Origin: Candidatus Delongbacteria bacterium
Lineage (GTDB): Bacteria; CAIWAD01
NCBI GenBank assembly: GCA_041675285.1
Contig: JBAYTZ010000009.1
Location: forward strand, 62,001-126,000
Length of the DNA stretch: 64,000 bases
Direction: 5' to 3'
In this document: positions 7,985 through 17,300 of the stretch, piece after piece
Layout: each line of letters begins with the position of its first letter
How positions within the stretch are numbered: position 1 is the stretch's first letter
Program-made: the position numbers and the translations under genes
Notes under the pieces: model-generated
Told to the model about the DNA's origin: nothing
The model's input: only the letters and a program-made list of their open reading frames with translations
Database searches by the model: none

Positions 7985-9850
7985 ATGTACCGCTTCGATC
8001 CAGCCGAGTATCCCACCGGTCCCGGCGTCTACCTCTTTCGGGATGCCGCCGGCGCCGTGCTCTATGTGGGCAAGGCGCTGAACCTGCGCCAGCGCCTGCG
8101 CAGCTACGCGGCCGGCGGCGACGGGCGCGCCCAGATCCCCTCCATGCTCAAGCGGGCCGGCGCGCTGGAGGTGATCGTCACCTATAGCGAAGTCGAAGCC
8201 CTGGTGCTCGAGAACAACCTGATCAAGGAGCACCGCCCGCGCTACAACCTCTACCTGCGCGACGACAAGAGCTATCCCTTCGTGCGTATCACCAGCGAAC
8301 TCTTCCCGCGCGTGCTGCTCACGCGCCAGGTGGTGCGCGACGGCAGCCGCTACTTCGGTCCCTTCACCGAAGTGCGCACCCTGCGCGGTTTCCTCAAGGG
8401 CCTGCGCGAGCGCCTGCGCATCCGCCAGTGCGACCTGGCCATCACGGAGGAGAGCATGGCGGCCGGCCGGCACAAGGTCTGCCTGGATTTCCACCTGGGC
8501 GTCTGCCTGGGGCCCTGCGAGGGGCGGCAGGCGGCGACCGCCTACGTCCACTCGGTGGAGGCGGCGCGCCAGATCCTGCGCGGGCGCGGACGCGAGCAGC
8601 GCCGGGAGGAGGAGGCGGCCATGCACGCGGCGGCGGCGCGCCAGGACTACGAGGAGGCCGCCCGGCACCGGGACGCCCTGCAGGCGCTGGAGCAGCTGAT
8701 CCAGGGCCAGAAGGTCGAGGTCCAGGAGGCCGCCGACGCCGACGTGCTGGGCCTGGCCCGGGACGATCACGAGGCCGCCGTGGCCCTGCTGCGGCTGCGC
8801 GATGGCCGCGTGCTGGGCCGCTTCCACACGACCCTGGGCGGCACGCTGGAGAGCGGCGCGGGGGAGATCCTGCGCGTGTTCGTGGCCCAGTACTACGCCC
8901 AGTGCGAGGAGTTGCCGCGCGAGATCTGGCTGCCCGCCGAGCCAGCGGAGGCCGGGCTGCTGACGGCCTGGCTGGGGGAGCGGGCCCGCGAGCTGCAGGC
9001 CCTGGGTGGGGACGGGCGCGTGCCCGAGCTGCTGGTGCCCCAGCGCGGCGACAAGGCTGCCCTGCTGCGGATGGCCACGCACAACGCGGCCCAGGTGTTG
9101 GAAGAGCGCCTGCTGCGGCGCCTGAAGCGCGACCGCGTGCCCGAGTCCCTGCGCGCCCTGCAGCGCGACCTGGGGCTGGCCGGGCTGCCGCGCCGCATCG
9201 AGGGTTTCGACATCAGCCACTTCGGCGGCGAGGCCACGGTGGCCAGTTTGGTGGTCTTCCAGGACGGCCGGCCGCTGAAAAAGGATTACCGCCACTTCCA
9301 CGTGAAAAGCGTCGCGGGCATCGACGACTTCGCCTCGATGGAGGAGGTGGTGGAACGACGCTACCGGCGCCTGCTGGAGGAGGGCCGGCCCCTGCCCGAG
9401 CTGATTCTCATCGACGGCGGCAAGGGCCAACTGGGGCGCGCCCACGCCGTGCTGCGCCGGTTGGGCGTGCCCGATCAGCCGGTCTGCGGGCTGGCCAAGC
9501 GCTTCGAGGAAGTCTACCTGCCCGGCGAGAGCCTGCCGCGCAACATCCCCAAGGACTCGGCCGCCAACCGCCTGCTGCAGCAGGTGCGCGACGAGGCCCA
9601 CCGCTTCGCCCTGCGCTTCAACCAGCACCTGCGGCAGACCCGGGCCCTGCCCGATCCCTTGGCCGGCGTGCCCGGCATCGGCCCGGAACTCAGCCGGCGA
9701 CTGCTCTTACGCTTTGGCGGATTGCGCCAGCTGGTGCGCGCCGGGGAGGACGAACTCTGCGCCGTGCCCGGCGTGGGGCCGGTCCTGGCCCGCCGCCTGT
9801 TGGACCACCTGCGCGGCCTTTCCCCGGCCGACGGCGGGGAGGTGACTTGA
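7985..9850 (+). CDS. uvrC: UvrABC nucleotide excision repair subunit C
   Basis: A 621-residue dual-incision endonuclease of nucleotide excision repair. The N-terminal GIY-YIG domain is intact (GPGVYLFRDAAG, LYVGKALNLRQRL), followed by the UvrB-contact region (HAAAARQDYEEAARHRDAL), the RNase H-like endonuclease half (EGFDISHFGG and ELILIDGGKGQL with its acidic residues) and C-terminal helix-hairpin-helix motifs (LAGVPGIGPELSRRLL, LCAVPGVGPVLARRLL). Length is normal. It follows the repeat island and is not in an obvious operon. Confidence 0.96.
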   Translation: MYRFDPAEYPTGPGVYLFRDAAGAVLYVGKALNLRQRLRSYAAGGDGRAQIPSMLKRAGALEVIVTYSEVEALVLENNLIKEHRPRYNLYLRDDKSYPFVRITSELFPRVLLTRQVVRDGSRYFGPFTEVRTLRGFLKGLRERLRIRQCDLAITEESMAAGRHKVCLDFHLGVCLGPCEGRQAATAYVHSVEAARQILRGRGREQRREEEAAMHAAAARQDYEEAARHRDALQALEQLIQGQKVEVQEAADADVLGLARDDHEAAVALLRLRDGRVLGRFHTTLGGTLESGAGEILRVFVAQYYAQCEELPREIWLPAEPAEAGLLTAWLGERARELQALGGDGRVPELLVPQRGDKAALLRMATHNAAQVLEERLLRRLKRDRVPESLRALQRDLGLAGLPRRIEGFDISHFGGEATVASLVVFQDGRPLKKDYRHFHVKSVAGIDDFASMEEVVERRYRRLLEEGRPLPELILIDGGKGQLGRAHAVLRRLGVPDQPVCGLAKRFEEVYLPGESLPRNIPKDSAANRLLQQVRDEAHRFALRFNQHLRQTRALPDPLAGVPGIGPELSRRLLLRFGGLRQLVRAGEDELCAVPGVGPVLARRLLDHLRGLSPADGGEVT

Positions 9851-9945
9851 ACAAGTTGTTCACTTTCCGACAGGCGTGAGCAGCTTTGGGCACCGTCGGA
9901 AATCGATCCCCCTGTCAAGCAAGAAGATGGGCTCTGGCCTGTCGA

Positions 9946-9973
9946 TTGCAGGTTGAAGCCTGATTGCTATTCA
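9946..9973 (+). promoter_or_regulatory. Possible sigma70 promoter for the secreted protein at 10033
   Basis: TTGCAG (9946-9951) and TATTCA (9968-9973) are separated by 16 bases, 60 bases before a gene preceded by the strong ribosome site AAGAAGGAG. The match is moderate and rests on sequence only. Confidence 0.35.
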
Positions 9974-10032
9974 GTTCCTAAGCCCTAACAGGAACGCCCA
10001 AACCTAGTCAGATTCAGAAGAAGGAGATTCGC

Positions 10033-11475
10033 ATGAAGCGTCTCATGGCATTGGCCAGCGTCCTGCTGGTGGCGGGCTCGGCCTCCGCCGCGGTCATCAA
10101 CTGGCAGCTGAACATGAACGTTCAGATCGGCCTGGGCAACTTCGTCCCCGGCGTGGACAACGTGGTCGTGCGCGGCTACTTCAACGGCTGGAGCGGGACG
10201 AACCCCACCCTGACCGATCCGGACAACGACGGCATCTACACAGGTTCTTATGACCAGGGTTCCTTCGCCGGCCCCTACGAGTACAAGTACGTGATCCAGC
10301 ACAGCGTGACCGGCGACGAGTGGGAGTGGGTGGGCAACCGTCCCTACACCTACACCGAGCCCACCATCGACCTGCCGCTGGAGTATTTCAACAACATCAC
10401 CAGCCTGCCCGGCACCTGCGACGTGGAAATCACCTTCCAGGTCGACATGGGCGTGCAGATCGCCACGGGCGCCTTTGATCCGGGCGCGGGCGACCTCGTC
10501 GTCATGCGCGGGCCCTTCAACGGCTGGAGCGGCATCACGCATCAGCTGACCAATGTCGGCGGCACGCTCTACGCCTTGACGGTGCCCTTCGCCGGCCAGG
10601 CGGAGACCAGCCCCATCGAGCACAAGTTTGTCATCGTCTCCGGTGGCGACAATTGGGAGAGCAGCGCCAACCGGTTGGCCTACGGCGACTGCGACTGGGT
10701 GGACAGCGACGCCAACGGCTTCAAGGAAGGCACCCTGGCCCCCGTGTTCTTCAGCGACACCAACTGGGACGCCATCATTGACCACGACATCCTGGTGGTC
10801 ATGGACATCGACGCCTCCCGCGTGTCCTGCTGGTTCGCCAACGGCGGCGCGCCGACCTATGACGGCACGGCCAGCTACGCCGGCGTGAACTTCATCTCCC
10901 TGCACGGCTTCTTCAACGGTTGGCCGGCCTGGGACGGCAACATCTCCCCGCTCTATCGCACGGTCAACAACGGCAGCTGCCACTGGACCGGCTCCCTGTT
11001 CTTCCCGATGGGCTCGGCCAAGAACCAGATCTACAAGCTCGGCCTGAATGGCTTCGACAACGAGGCCGGCTTCGGTCAGGACCACGCCATGGACATCTCC
11101 CTGGACGGCGGCACGGGCGTGACCTACGTCAACGTCGAGTTCGGTTCCAACGGCACCCAGTGGGATTGCTTCACGGGTTGCGTCGAGACGGTGGGCGCCA
11201 CGGATCAGCCCTCCGCCTTCGCCCTCTCCCAGAACGTCCCGAACCCCTTCAACCCCGTGACCACCATCGCCTTCACGATGGACGCCACGGCCCCGGCGAC
11301 CTTGTCCGTCTACGACCTGACGGGCGCCAAGGTGGCCACGCTGGTCAACGGCTTGGTGAATGCCGGCCGCAATGAGATCAGCTTCGACGCCTCCCAGCTG
11401 GCCAGCGGCGTGTACGTCTACACGCTGCAGAGCGAAGGCCGCCTGGAAAGCCGCAAGATGGTCCTGGTGAAGTAA
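10033..11475 (+). CDS. Secreted three-module beta-sandwich protein with T9SS-type C-terminal sorting domain
   Basis: A 480-residue exported protein. A signal peptide (MKRLMALASVLLVAGSASA) is followed by three related modules, each centred on a FNGW motif (Phe50, Phe162, Phe294) in the pattern VVxRGxFNGWSG...YxYKxV. This resembles carbohydrate-binding/E-set modules (CBM48/CBM20-like). The last ~85 residues form a sorting domain: ALSQNVPNPFNPVTTIAF, then LSVYDLTGAKVATL and SGVYVYTLQSEG ending in KMVLVK. Such domains direct export through the type IX system in FCB bacteria. No catalytic residues are apparent, so surface glycan binding is the inferred role. A terminator closes this single-gene unit. 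Confidence 0.8.
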   Translation: MKRLMALASVLLVAGSASAAVINWQLNMNVQIGLGNFVPGVDNVVVRGYFNGWSGTNPTLTDPDNDGIYTGSYDQGSFAGPYEYKYVIQHSVTGDEWEWVGNRPYTYTEPTIDLPLEYFNNITSLPGTCDVEITFQVDMGVQIATGAFDPGAGDLVVMRGPFNGWSGITHQLTNVGGTLYALTVPFAGQAETSPIEHKFVIVSGGDNWESSANRLAYGDCDWVDSDANGFKEGTLAPVFFSDTNWDAIIDHDILVVMDIDASRVSCWFANGGAPTYDGTASYAGVNFISLHGFFNGWPAWDGNISPLYRTVNNGSCHWTGSLFFPMGSAKNQIYKLGLNGFDNEAGFGQDHAMDISLDGGTGVTYVNVEFGSNGTQWDCFTGCVETVGATDQPSAFALSQNVPNPFNPVTTIAFTMDATAPATLSVYDLTGAKVATLVNGLVNAGRNEISFDASQLASGVYVYTLQSEGRLESRKMVLVK

Positions 11476-11502
11476 CACCGGCCCCACTTCGTTCGCAGAT
11501 TC

Positions 11503-11543
11503 AGCATCCCCCGTCTCCCCAAGAGGCGGGGGATGCTCCTTAT
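11503..11543 (+). terminator. Terminator after the three-module secreted protein
   Basis: AGCATCCCCCG (11503-11513) pairs perfectly with CGGGGGATGCT (11527-11537), and CCTTATTC follows. The stem is strong and the T-tract short. It separates this gene from the dehydrogenase/CoA-transferase operon. Confidence 0.75.
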
Positions 11544-11657
11544 TCGCCATTCCCAGCTCCGCCAGCCGCGGGGGCCCGATTCCCAGCCTTGCACATGCGT
11601 GCCGCCGCCGGCTGGGGCGATCTCCGCGCCGGGCAACGAATTTTGGTAATGGGGAAC

Positions 11658-11672
11658 TGGCACGATCCTTGT
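11658..11672 (+). promoter_or_regulatory. Possible sigma54 (-24/-12) promoter for the alanine-dehydrogenase-like operon
   Basis: TGGCACG at 11658-11664 followed after ATCC by TTGT (11669-11672) matches the sigma54 consensus TGGCACG-N4-TTGC except for the final base. A start would fall near 11684, leaving a leader of about 66 bases before the ATG at 11750. No enhancer-binding regulator is encoded nearby. Confidence 0.4.
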
Positions 11673-11749
11673 CATGACAGCGAGGTCCGCTCCCGCTCCG
11701 GATGGGAAGGCCGCCGCCGCGGGGGACGCAGGGAAGCAAGGAGAGGTCC

Positions 11750-12898
11750 ATGCAATTCAGTTTGGTCAAGGAGATTCGGCGCGGCGAAAACCGCGTGGCC
11801 CTGACTCCCGCGGGAGTGGGCCTGTTGGTGGCCGCCGGGCACGAAGTCCACGTGCAATCCGCCGCGGGGGCCGCCTCGCATTTCACCGACCAGGAGTACC
11901 AGGACGCGGGCGCCACGGTGGTCTACACGCCGGAGGAGGCCTACGCCCGGGGCGAGGTGGTGGTGAAGGTGTTGCCGCCCAAGGAAGACGAGGCCCATCT
12001 GATCCAGGAGGACCGCTGCCTGGTGAGCTTCCTGCAGATCGCCGCGGGCCGCGACAAGCTGCTGGACACCCTGGTGGCCGAGCGCACCCTGGCCCTGGGC
12101 CTGGAACTAGTCTCCCACGAGGACGGGCGCAAGCCCTTGGTCACGGCCATGAGCGAGATCGCCGGGCAGCTGGCCATCCAGTTCGGCGCCAACTACCTGC
12201 TCAGCGACCACGGCGGCCGCGGCCTGCTGCTGGGCTCCGTGCCCGGCATCAGCGGGGCCACGGTCACCATCCTGGGCGCCGGCACCCTGGGCACCATGGC
12301 CGCGCGCACGGCGCAGGGCATGGGCGCGCAGGTCGTGCTGCTGGACCGGGACATCTCGCAACTGCGGCGGGCCCAGTCCGTGCTGGGACCGGTGGCGACC
12401 ATGATGGCCACGGCCAACAACATCCGCCGGGCTCTGGCCTTCGCGGACCTGGCCATCGGCGCCGTCAGCCTGCCCGGCGACCGTACGCCCCACCTGGCGG
12501 ACCGCGAAATGGTCCGCGGCATGAAGCAAGGCTCGGTGATCGTGGACACCTCCGTCGACATGGGCGGCTGCTTCGAGACCAGCCGGCCCACCACCATCGA
12601 GAGCCCGACCTTCGTGGCCGAGGGCGTGGTGCACTGCTGCATCCCCAACCTGCCCAGCCTGGTCTGCCGCACCTCCAGCCGCGCCCTCTCCCATTCCATC
12701 GCGCCCATGCTGGTGGAGATGGGCCGGGCCGGCAGCCCCGTGGCGCTGCTCAAGCGCATCGCCGGGCTGCGCGAAGGCGTGGTGACCTTCGACGGCCAGG
12801 TGATGAACGCGCGCCTGGCCGAATTGTACGGCCGGCCCCTGGGTGACCTGCAGGCGGCGCTGGCCGCGGGCGACGGCAAGGAGGAGGCAGGCCGATGA
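11750..12898 (+). CDS. Alanine dehydrogenase/PNT-family protein lacking two catalytic residues
   Basis: A 382-residue protein that aligns without gaps to the N-terminal part of NAD-dependent alanine dehydrogenase. ENRVALTPAGV carries the substrate-binding Arg15; PLVTAMSEIAGQLA, the Rossmann motif VTILGAGTLGTMAARTAQGM and MGGCFETSRPTT are all family marks. However, the position of catalytic Lys75 is Leu (VKVLPP) and that of catalytic His96 is Gln (SFLQIAA), by comparison with the known Mycobacterium enzyme. Standard alanine deamination is therefore doubtful; another dehydrogenase activity or a regulatory role is possible. The ATG at 11750 is chosen because GGAGAGG lies upstream. It overlaps the CoA-transferase gene as ATGA. 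Confidence 0.8.
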   Translation: MQFSLVKEIRRGENRVALTPAGVGLLVAAGHEVHVQSAAGAASHFTDQEYQDAGATVVYTPEEAYARGEVVVKVLPPKEDEAHLIQEDRCLVSFLQIAAGRDKLLDTLVAERTLALGLELVSHEDGRKPLVTAMSEIAGQLAIQFGANYLLSDHGGRGLLLGSVPGISGATVTILGAGTLGTMAARTAQGMGAQVVLLDRDISQLRRAQSVLGPVATMMATANNIRRALAFADLAIGAVSLPGDRTPHLADREMVRGMKQGSVIVDTSVDMGGCFETSRPTTIESPTFVAEGVVHCCIPNLPSLVCRTSSRALSHSIAPMLVEMGRAGSPVALLKRIAGLREGVVTFDGQVMNARLAELYGRPLGDLQAALAAGDGKEEAGR

Positions 12899-14187
12899 GC
12901 TGGGTGACCCGCTACAAGGAGCGCTGCGTGCGCGCCGAGGACGCCGTCCGGGAGATCAAGAGCGGCGACACGGTCCACGTCCATCCGGGCTGCGCCATTC
13001 CCACCCGGCTGGTGAACGCGCTCAGCGCCCGCGCGCCGGAACTGGAGAACGTGGAGATCCTCCACATCCTGACCTTCAATCCCGCGCCCTATGTCGCGCC
13101 GGAGATGAAAGGCCACTTCCACCACACGGCCCTCTTCACCGGCGCCAATGTGCGCGAGGCCGTCAACGACGGCCGGGCGGACTACGTCCCGGTCTTCCTC
13201 TCCGAGATCCCCAATCTGTTCAAGCACGAATACCCCATCGACGTCTCGATCATCCACGTCTCGCCGCCCGACGAGCACGGTTTCTGCAGCTACGGCATCG
13301 GCGCCGAGGTGACCAAGCCCGCCACCGAAGCCGCCCGGACGGTGATCGCCCAGGTCAACCCGCGCATGCCCCGCGTGCACGGCGACAACTTCATCCACGT
13401 GAGCAAGATCAAGGCTTTCGTGGAGGTGGACGATCCGCTGGTGGAGATCGTGCAGGGCACGGTGAGCGACCGCAACAAGGCCATCGGGCGCCACGTGGCC
13501 ACGTTGATCGAGGACGGCTCCACGCTGCAGATGGGCATCGGCGGCATTCCCGACGCTGTGCTGCTCTACCTGGAGGACAAGCGCGGGCTGGGCATCCACA
13601 CCGAGATGTTCAGCGACGGCGTGGTCAAGCTGGTGGAGGAGGGGGTCATCACCAACGACCGCAAGACCTTCCACCCGGGCAAGATGGTCGCCAGCTTTTG
13701 CATGGGCACCAAGCGGCTCTACGACTTCGTGGCCGACAATCCGCTGATCGAGTTCCATCCCAGCAACTACGTCAACGACCCTTTCAACGTGGCCAAGAAC
13801 GACAAGATGGTGGCCATCAACAGCGCGCTCTCCGTCGACTTGACGGGCCAGGTGAACAGCGACTCCATCGGCACGCGGATCTACAGCGGTTTCGGCGGCC
13901 AGGTGGACTTCATCCGCGGCGCCTCGCGCTCCGTGGGCGGCAAGCCGATCATCGCCCTGCCCGCCACGGCCAAGAACGACACCCAATCCCGCATCGTCAC
14001 CACCCTGGCGCCCGGGGCCGGCGTGGTGACCAGCCGGGCCGACGTGCACTACGTCGTCACCGAATTCGGCGTGGCCTACCTGCACGGCAAGAGCATTCGC
14101 CAGCGGGCCCGCGCCCTGATCGACATCGCGGCCCCGGCCTTCCGCGAGGAGCTGGAGGCCGAAGCGCGGCGGCTGAAGTACCTGTAG
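12895..14187 (+). CDS. Acetyl-CoA hydrolase/4-hydroxybutyrate CoA-transferase family protein
   Basis: A 430-residue class I CoA-transferase of the acetyl-CoA hydrolase/transferase family, moving CoA between acyl donors and acceptors. The motif LGIHTEMFSDG places the predicted CoA-thioester glutamate at Glu237; IQMGIGGIPDAV-like GIGGIPDAVL and C-terminal VTEFGVAYLHGKSIRQRA fit 4-hydroxybutyrate/butyrate-type transferases. The N-terminus is IKSGDTVHVHPGCAIP. It is translationally coupled to the dehydrogenase homologue upstream, which suggests the pair processes one amino- or hydroxy-acid fermentation intermediate. The actual substrate cannot be read from the sequence. Confidence 0.88.
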   Translation: MSWVTRYKERCVRAEDAVREIKSGDTVHVHPGCAIPTRLVNALSARAPELENVEILHILTFNPAPYVAPEMKGHFHHTALFTGANVREAVNDGRADYVPVFLSEIPNLFKHEYPIDVSIIHVSPPDEHGFCSYGIGAEVTKPATEAARTVIAQVNPRMPRVHGDNFIHVSKIKAFVEVDDPLVEIVQGTVSDRNKAIGRHVATLIEDGSTLQMGIGGIPDAVLLYLEDKRGLGIHTEMFSDGVVKLVEEGVITNDRKTFHPGKMVASFCMGTKRLYDFVADNPLIEFHPSNYVNDPFNVAKNDKMVAINSALSVDLTGQVNSDSIGTRIYSGFGGQVDFIRGASRSVGGKPIIALPATAKNDTQSRIVTTLAPGAGVVTSRADVHYVVTEFGVAYLHGKSIRQRARALIDIAAPAFREELEAEARRLKYL

Positions 14188-14213
14188 CCGCCCTTCCAGC
14201 CCTTGAATTCCCC

Positions 14214-14246
14214 AGGGAGTCGCCCCGCGCGACTCCCTCTCTCGTT
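14214..14246 (+). terminator. Terminator after the CoA-transferase gene
   Basis: AGGGAGTCGC (14214-14223) pairs perfectly with GCGACTCCCT (14229-14238), followed by a weak pyrimidine tail CTCTCGTT. Confidence 0.65.
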
Positions 14247-14395
14247 GCCGCCCGCTCCGCCGAAACTGAATCTCGATTTTTCCCCAGGATGCTCCAGCGC
14301 ACACCTGTTGGGTTCGTGACAGGTATGTTGACGCCCGTTCAGGATGGAATCATCATCCTGCCCCCGCCTCTTCCACACACAGCAAGGAGCCGATC

Positions 14396-17300
14396 ATGAA
14401 CACCTGGTCTCCGGCGGCACCCCCGCCCGGATGGCTGCGGGTGCTGGCGTGCGCGGCCGTCTGGCTGGCGCTCTGGCCTCTCAGTCTGGCCCACGGACAA
14501 TGCCCGCCCATCATCCCCGCCCCCGGGGAAACCCTGGAACTGGAACCCAACAACAGCCCGACCCAGGCGCAACCCTGGCCTGCCCTGATTCCCCTGCTGG
14601 GCGAGCAGAGCTTGGCGGGGGATCCGGACTGTTTCCTGCTGGACGGCCTGCCGCCGGATCTGTCCTTTGAGTTGGTGGTCACTCCGGACACCTTCAATCC
14701 GCGCATTGTCCTTTTCGGCTTCAGCGGCGGGCTCTGGCTGCCGCTCCACGAGGCTGACGAGGGCGGCTGGTGCGAAAGCGAGCGCCTGCTGGTTGCCGGC
14801 TGGGATCCCTGCCAGACTCTGCAACCGATCGAGCGCTGGTGCCTGCAGGTGACACACAGTCCTCTGGCCCCGCCGACCAACGGCAACTATCGCGCGCAGG
14901 TCACTCTCGTGCCCACGGCCGTGCCCCAGGGTGACTGCTGCCAGTTTCCCATTCCCGTGCCCAATGGCCTGAGCTACACGGACACCCAGAACACGGGCGT
15001 GACCTTCCGTGACCAGGGCTTCGGTCCGTCGCCGGACGTCTGGTACCAGCTGCTGCTGGACCAGACCACGCTGCTGACGGCCCAGACCTGCGGCGGCGCC
15101 ACCACCTTCGACACGGTGCTGCGCGTGGTGGCGGCGGACTGCTCCAGCGTCCTGGCTGTCAACGACAATAGCGCGCGCTGTGCGCCAAGCCTGGTGGAGA
15201 GCTGGCTGGCGACCACGCTGGACGCTGGCACCTACTTCGTGGTGGTGGAAGGCGCGGGCAGCGCCAGCGGCACCTACACCCTGACCCTGCGCATGGCCAC
15301 GTGCGCCGGCGTGGTGCCCGGTCCGGGCGCGCTGCACGAGCTGGAGCCCAACGACGAACCCTTCCTGGCCCAGCCCTGGCCCGCGGAACTGCCTCTTTAC
15401 GGCGAGCAGACCCCGCTGGGCGACGCGGATTACTTCCGCCTGCTGGGGGTCGGCCCCCAGGATGGCTTCGAGCTGAGCATCCAGCCCGACACCTTCGATC
15501 CCGTGGTGCAGGTCTACGCCGAGACCCCCCTGGGCCTGCAACTGGTGGCCGAGGCGGACAACACCGGCACCTGCGAAGTGGAGAGTGTGACCGTCGCCGG
15601 CTGGGATCCCTGCACGCAGCTGAATCCCATCACGGGTTGGATCGTCGGCGTGAGCCAGGGAGTGGCCGGGCCGGTCCAGAGCGGCCACTATCTTGGCAGT
15701 GCGCTGCTGGTCTCCAGCAGCGTGCCCGTGGGTGACTGTTGCCAGTACCCCGTCAGCGTGGGCTCCCTGCCCTTCTCGGACAACCGCGACACGTCGGTGT
15801 CCTACCGCGACATGGGGTTTGGACCCTCCCCCGACGTCTGGTACCAGCTCGTGCTGGAGCAGGGCGGCGTGCTGACCGCCCAAACCTGCGGCGGCCTGAC
15901 CAACTTCGACACCGTGCTGCGCGTGGTGGACGACGACTGCGCCACCGTCCTGGCCGTTAGCGACAACTCCAGCGTCTGCGGCGCGGGCTCCAGCCAGAGC
16001 TGGCTCTCCACCTGCCTTACGGCGGGCACCTACTACGTGGTGGTGGAGGGCAGCGGCGCGGCCAGCGGCACCTTCACCCTCAATCTGGCCCTGCGGCCGT
16101 CAGGCGCGGCGGCCCGACTGGTGGCGGGTGGCTGGAGCCAGCATGCCGAGCCCTGGCACCAGCGTGTCACGCCGGAGACGACCACCCTCTGGCTGCTGGC
16201 GGATGATGACTGCGACGCCATCGATCACGTCACCTTCCATGCCATCCGGCCGGACGGGCCCACCATCCTGCTGGGCACGGATTGGGACGGGACCCAGCCC
16301 GCCCGCGCCACGTTGCCGCAGGAGGTGACGGAGGGCGACGGCTGGTTCCTGGCCTTCGATTCCGCCCTGCTGGGTTCGTCTGCGGGTCCTGTGGTGTTCA
16401 GCGCCGAACAGCTCTTCCACGACGGCTCCATTTGTTCCACCGTGCTGGAGGGTTGGTACTCGCCGAACCTCAGTCCCACGGCGCTGGTGGAGGGGCTTGA
16501 GCGCTGGGAAAAGATCCGCGACGACCACTTCGTGGTGAGTCCGGGCGCCGGCGTCCTCCCCGGCACCTCGGTGGTCGCGGACACCACCTGGAAGTCGCTC
16601 ACCTGGAGTCGCGGTGTGCCGCCCGAATCCCAGCGCGGGATCTCGGACACGTACTGTTCGCCGACGGCCTACAGCGCCTGCCTGGAGTGGCTGGACCAGA
16701 CCTATGGCACCAATGTCTGCGGCGGCCTGCACGGCGAGGATCTGGCGCGGGCGCTGGGTGGCTACATGGGCACCGACGGGGATCAGCCGGGCACCATGCC
16801 CGACGACGAACGCAACGGCCTGGAGCGCTGGATCGCCGACCATGGGGGCGGATACACGGTCCACAACGAGCCCCAGGGCACGACCAACCAGATGGCCAAC
16901 CAGGCGGAGTCCAAGGGGCAGGACGTGGTGGCCGCGCTCAAGTTCAGCGACGGCGCCTGGCACATGGTGACGATGAGCTCCTTCAACAACGTGCCCCAGC
17001 CCAATGGCAACGTCATGGTCGACTTCATGGACCCCTGGACGGGCGGCACCCAGATCGGCTCGTTCAATCCATCCACCGGGGCCTTCAGCGGCTATGGCGA
17101 CGGCAACACGTCCGGCCAACTGAAGGACGTGACCTACGTCTGCCCCACCGAGGGCACCGCCGGCGGGGATGGCGGCCGCCTGCTGCTCGACTGGCAACCC
17201 TGGGACGGCCCCATCGAGATCCCCATCGCCCTGGGCACCTGGTGGCTGCGCTTGGTGTTCCAGGATCCCTGGGGAAAGTCCGAGGAGCTGTTCGCGATCA

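Noticed and set aside
7596..8187. Open frames across the repeat island (for example 7596-7877 and 7627-8187)
   Set aside because: Their peptides are translated tandem and palindromic repeats (repeated GARPVPGQCQ-like units) and the longer one enters uvrC in the wrong frame. Non-coding repeats explain them.
12895..14399. A 518-codon alternative frame over the CoA-transferase gene
   Set aside because: It is an out-of-frame shadow rich in Arg/Gly/His; the 430-residue frame has full family motifs and the ATGA coupling.
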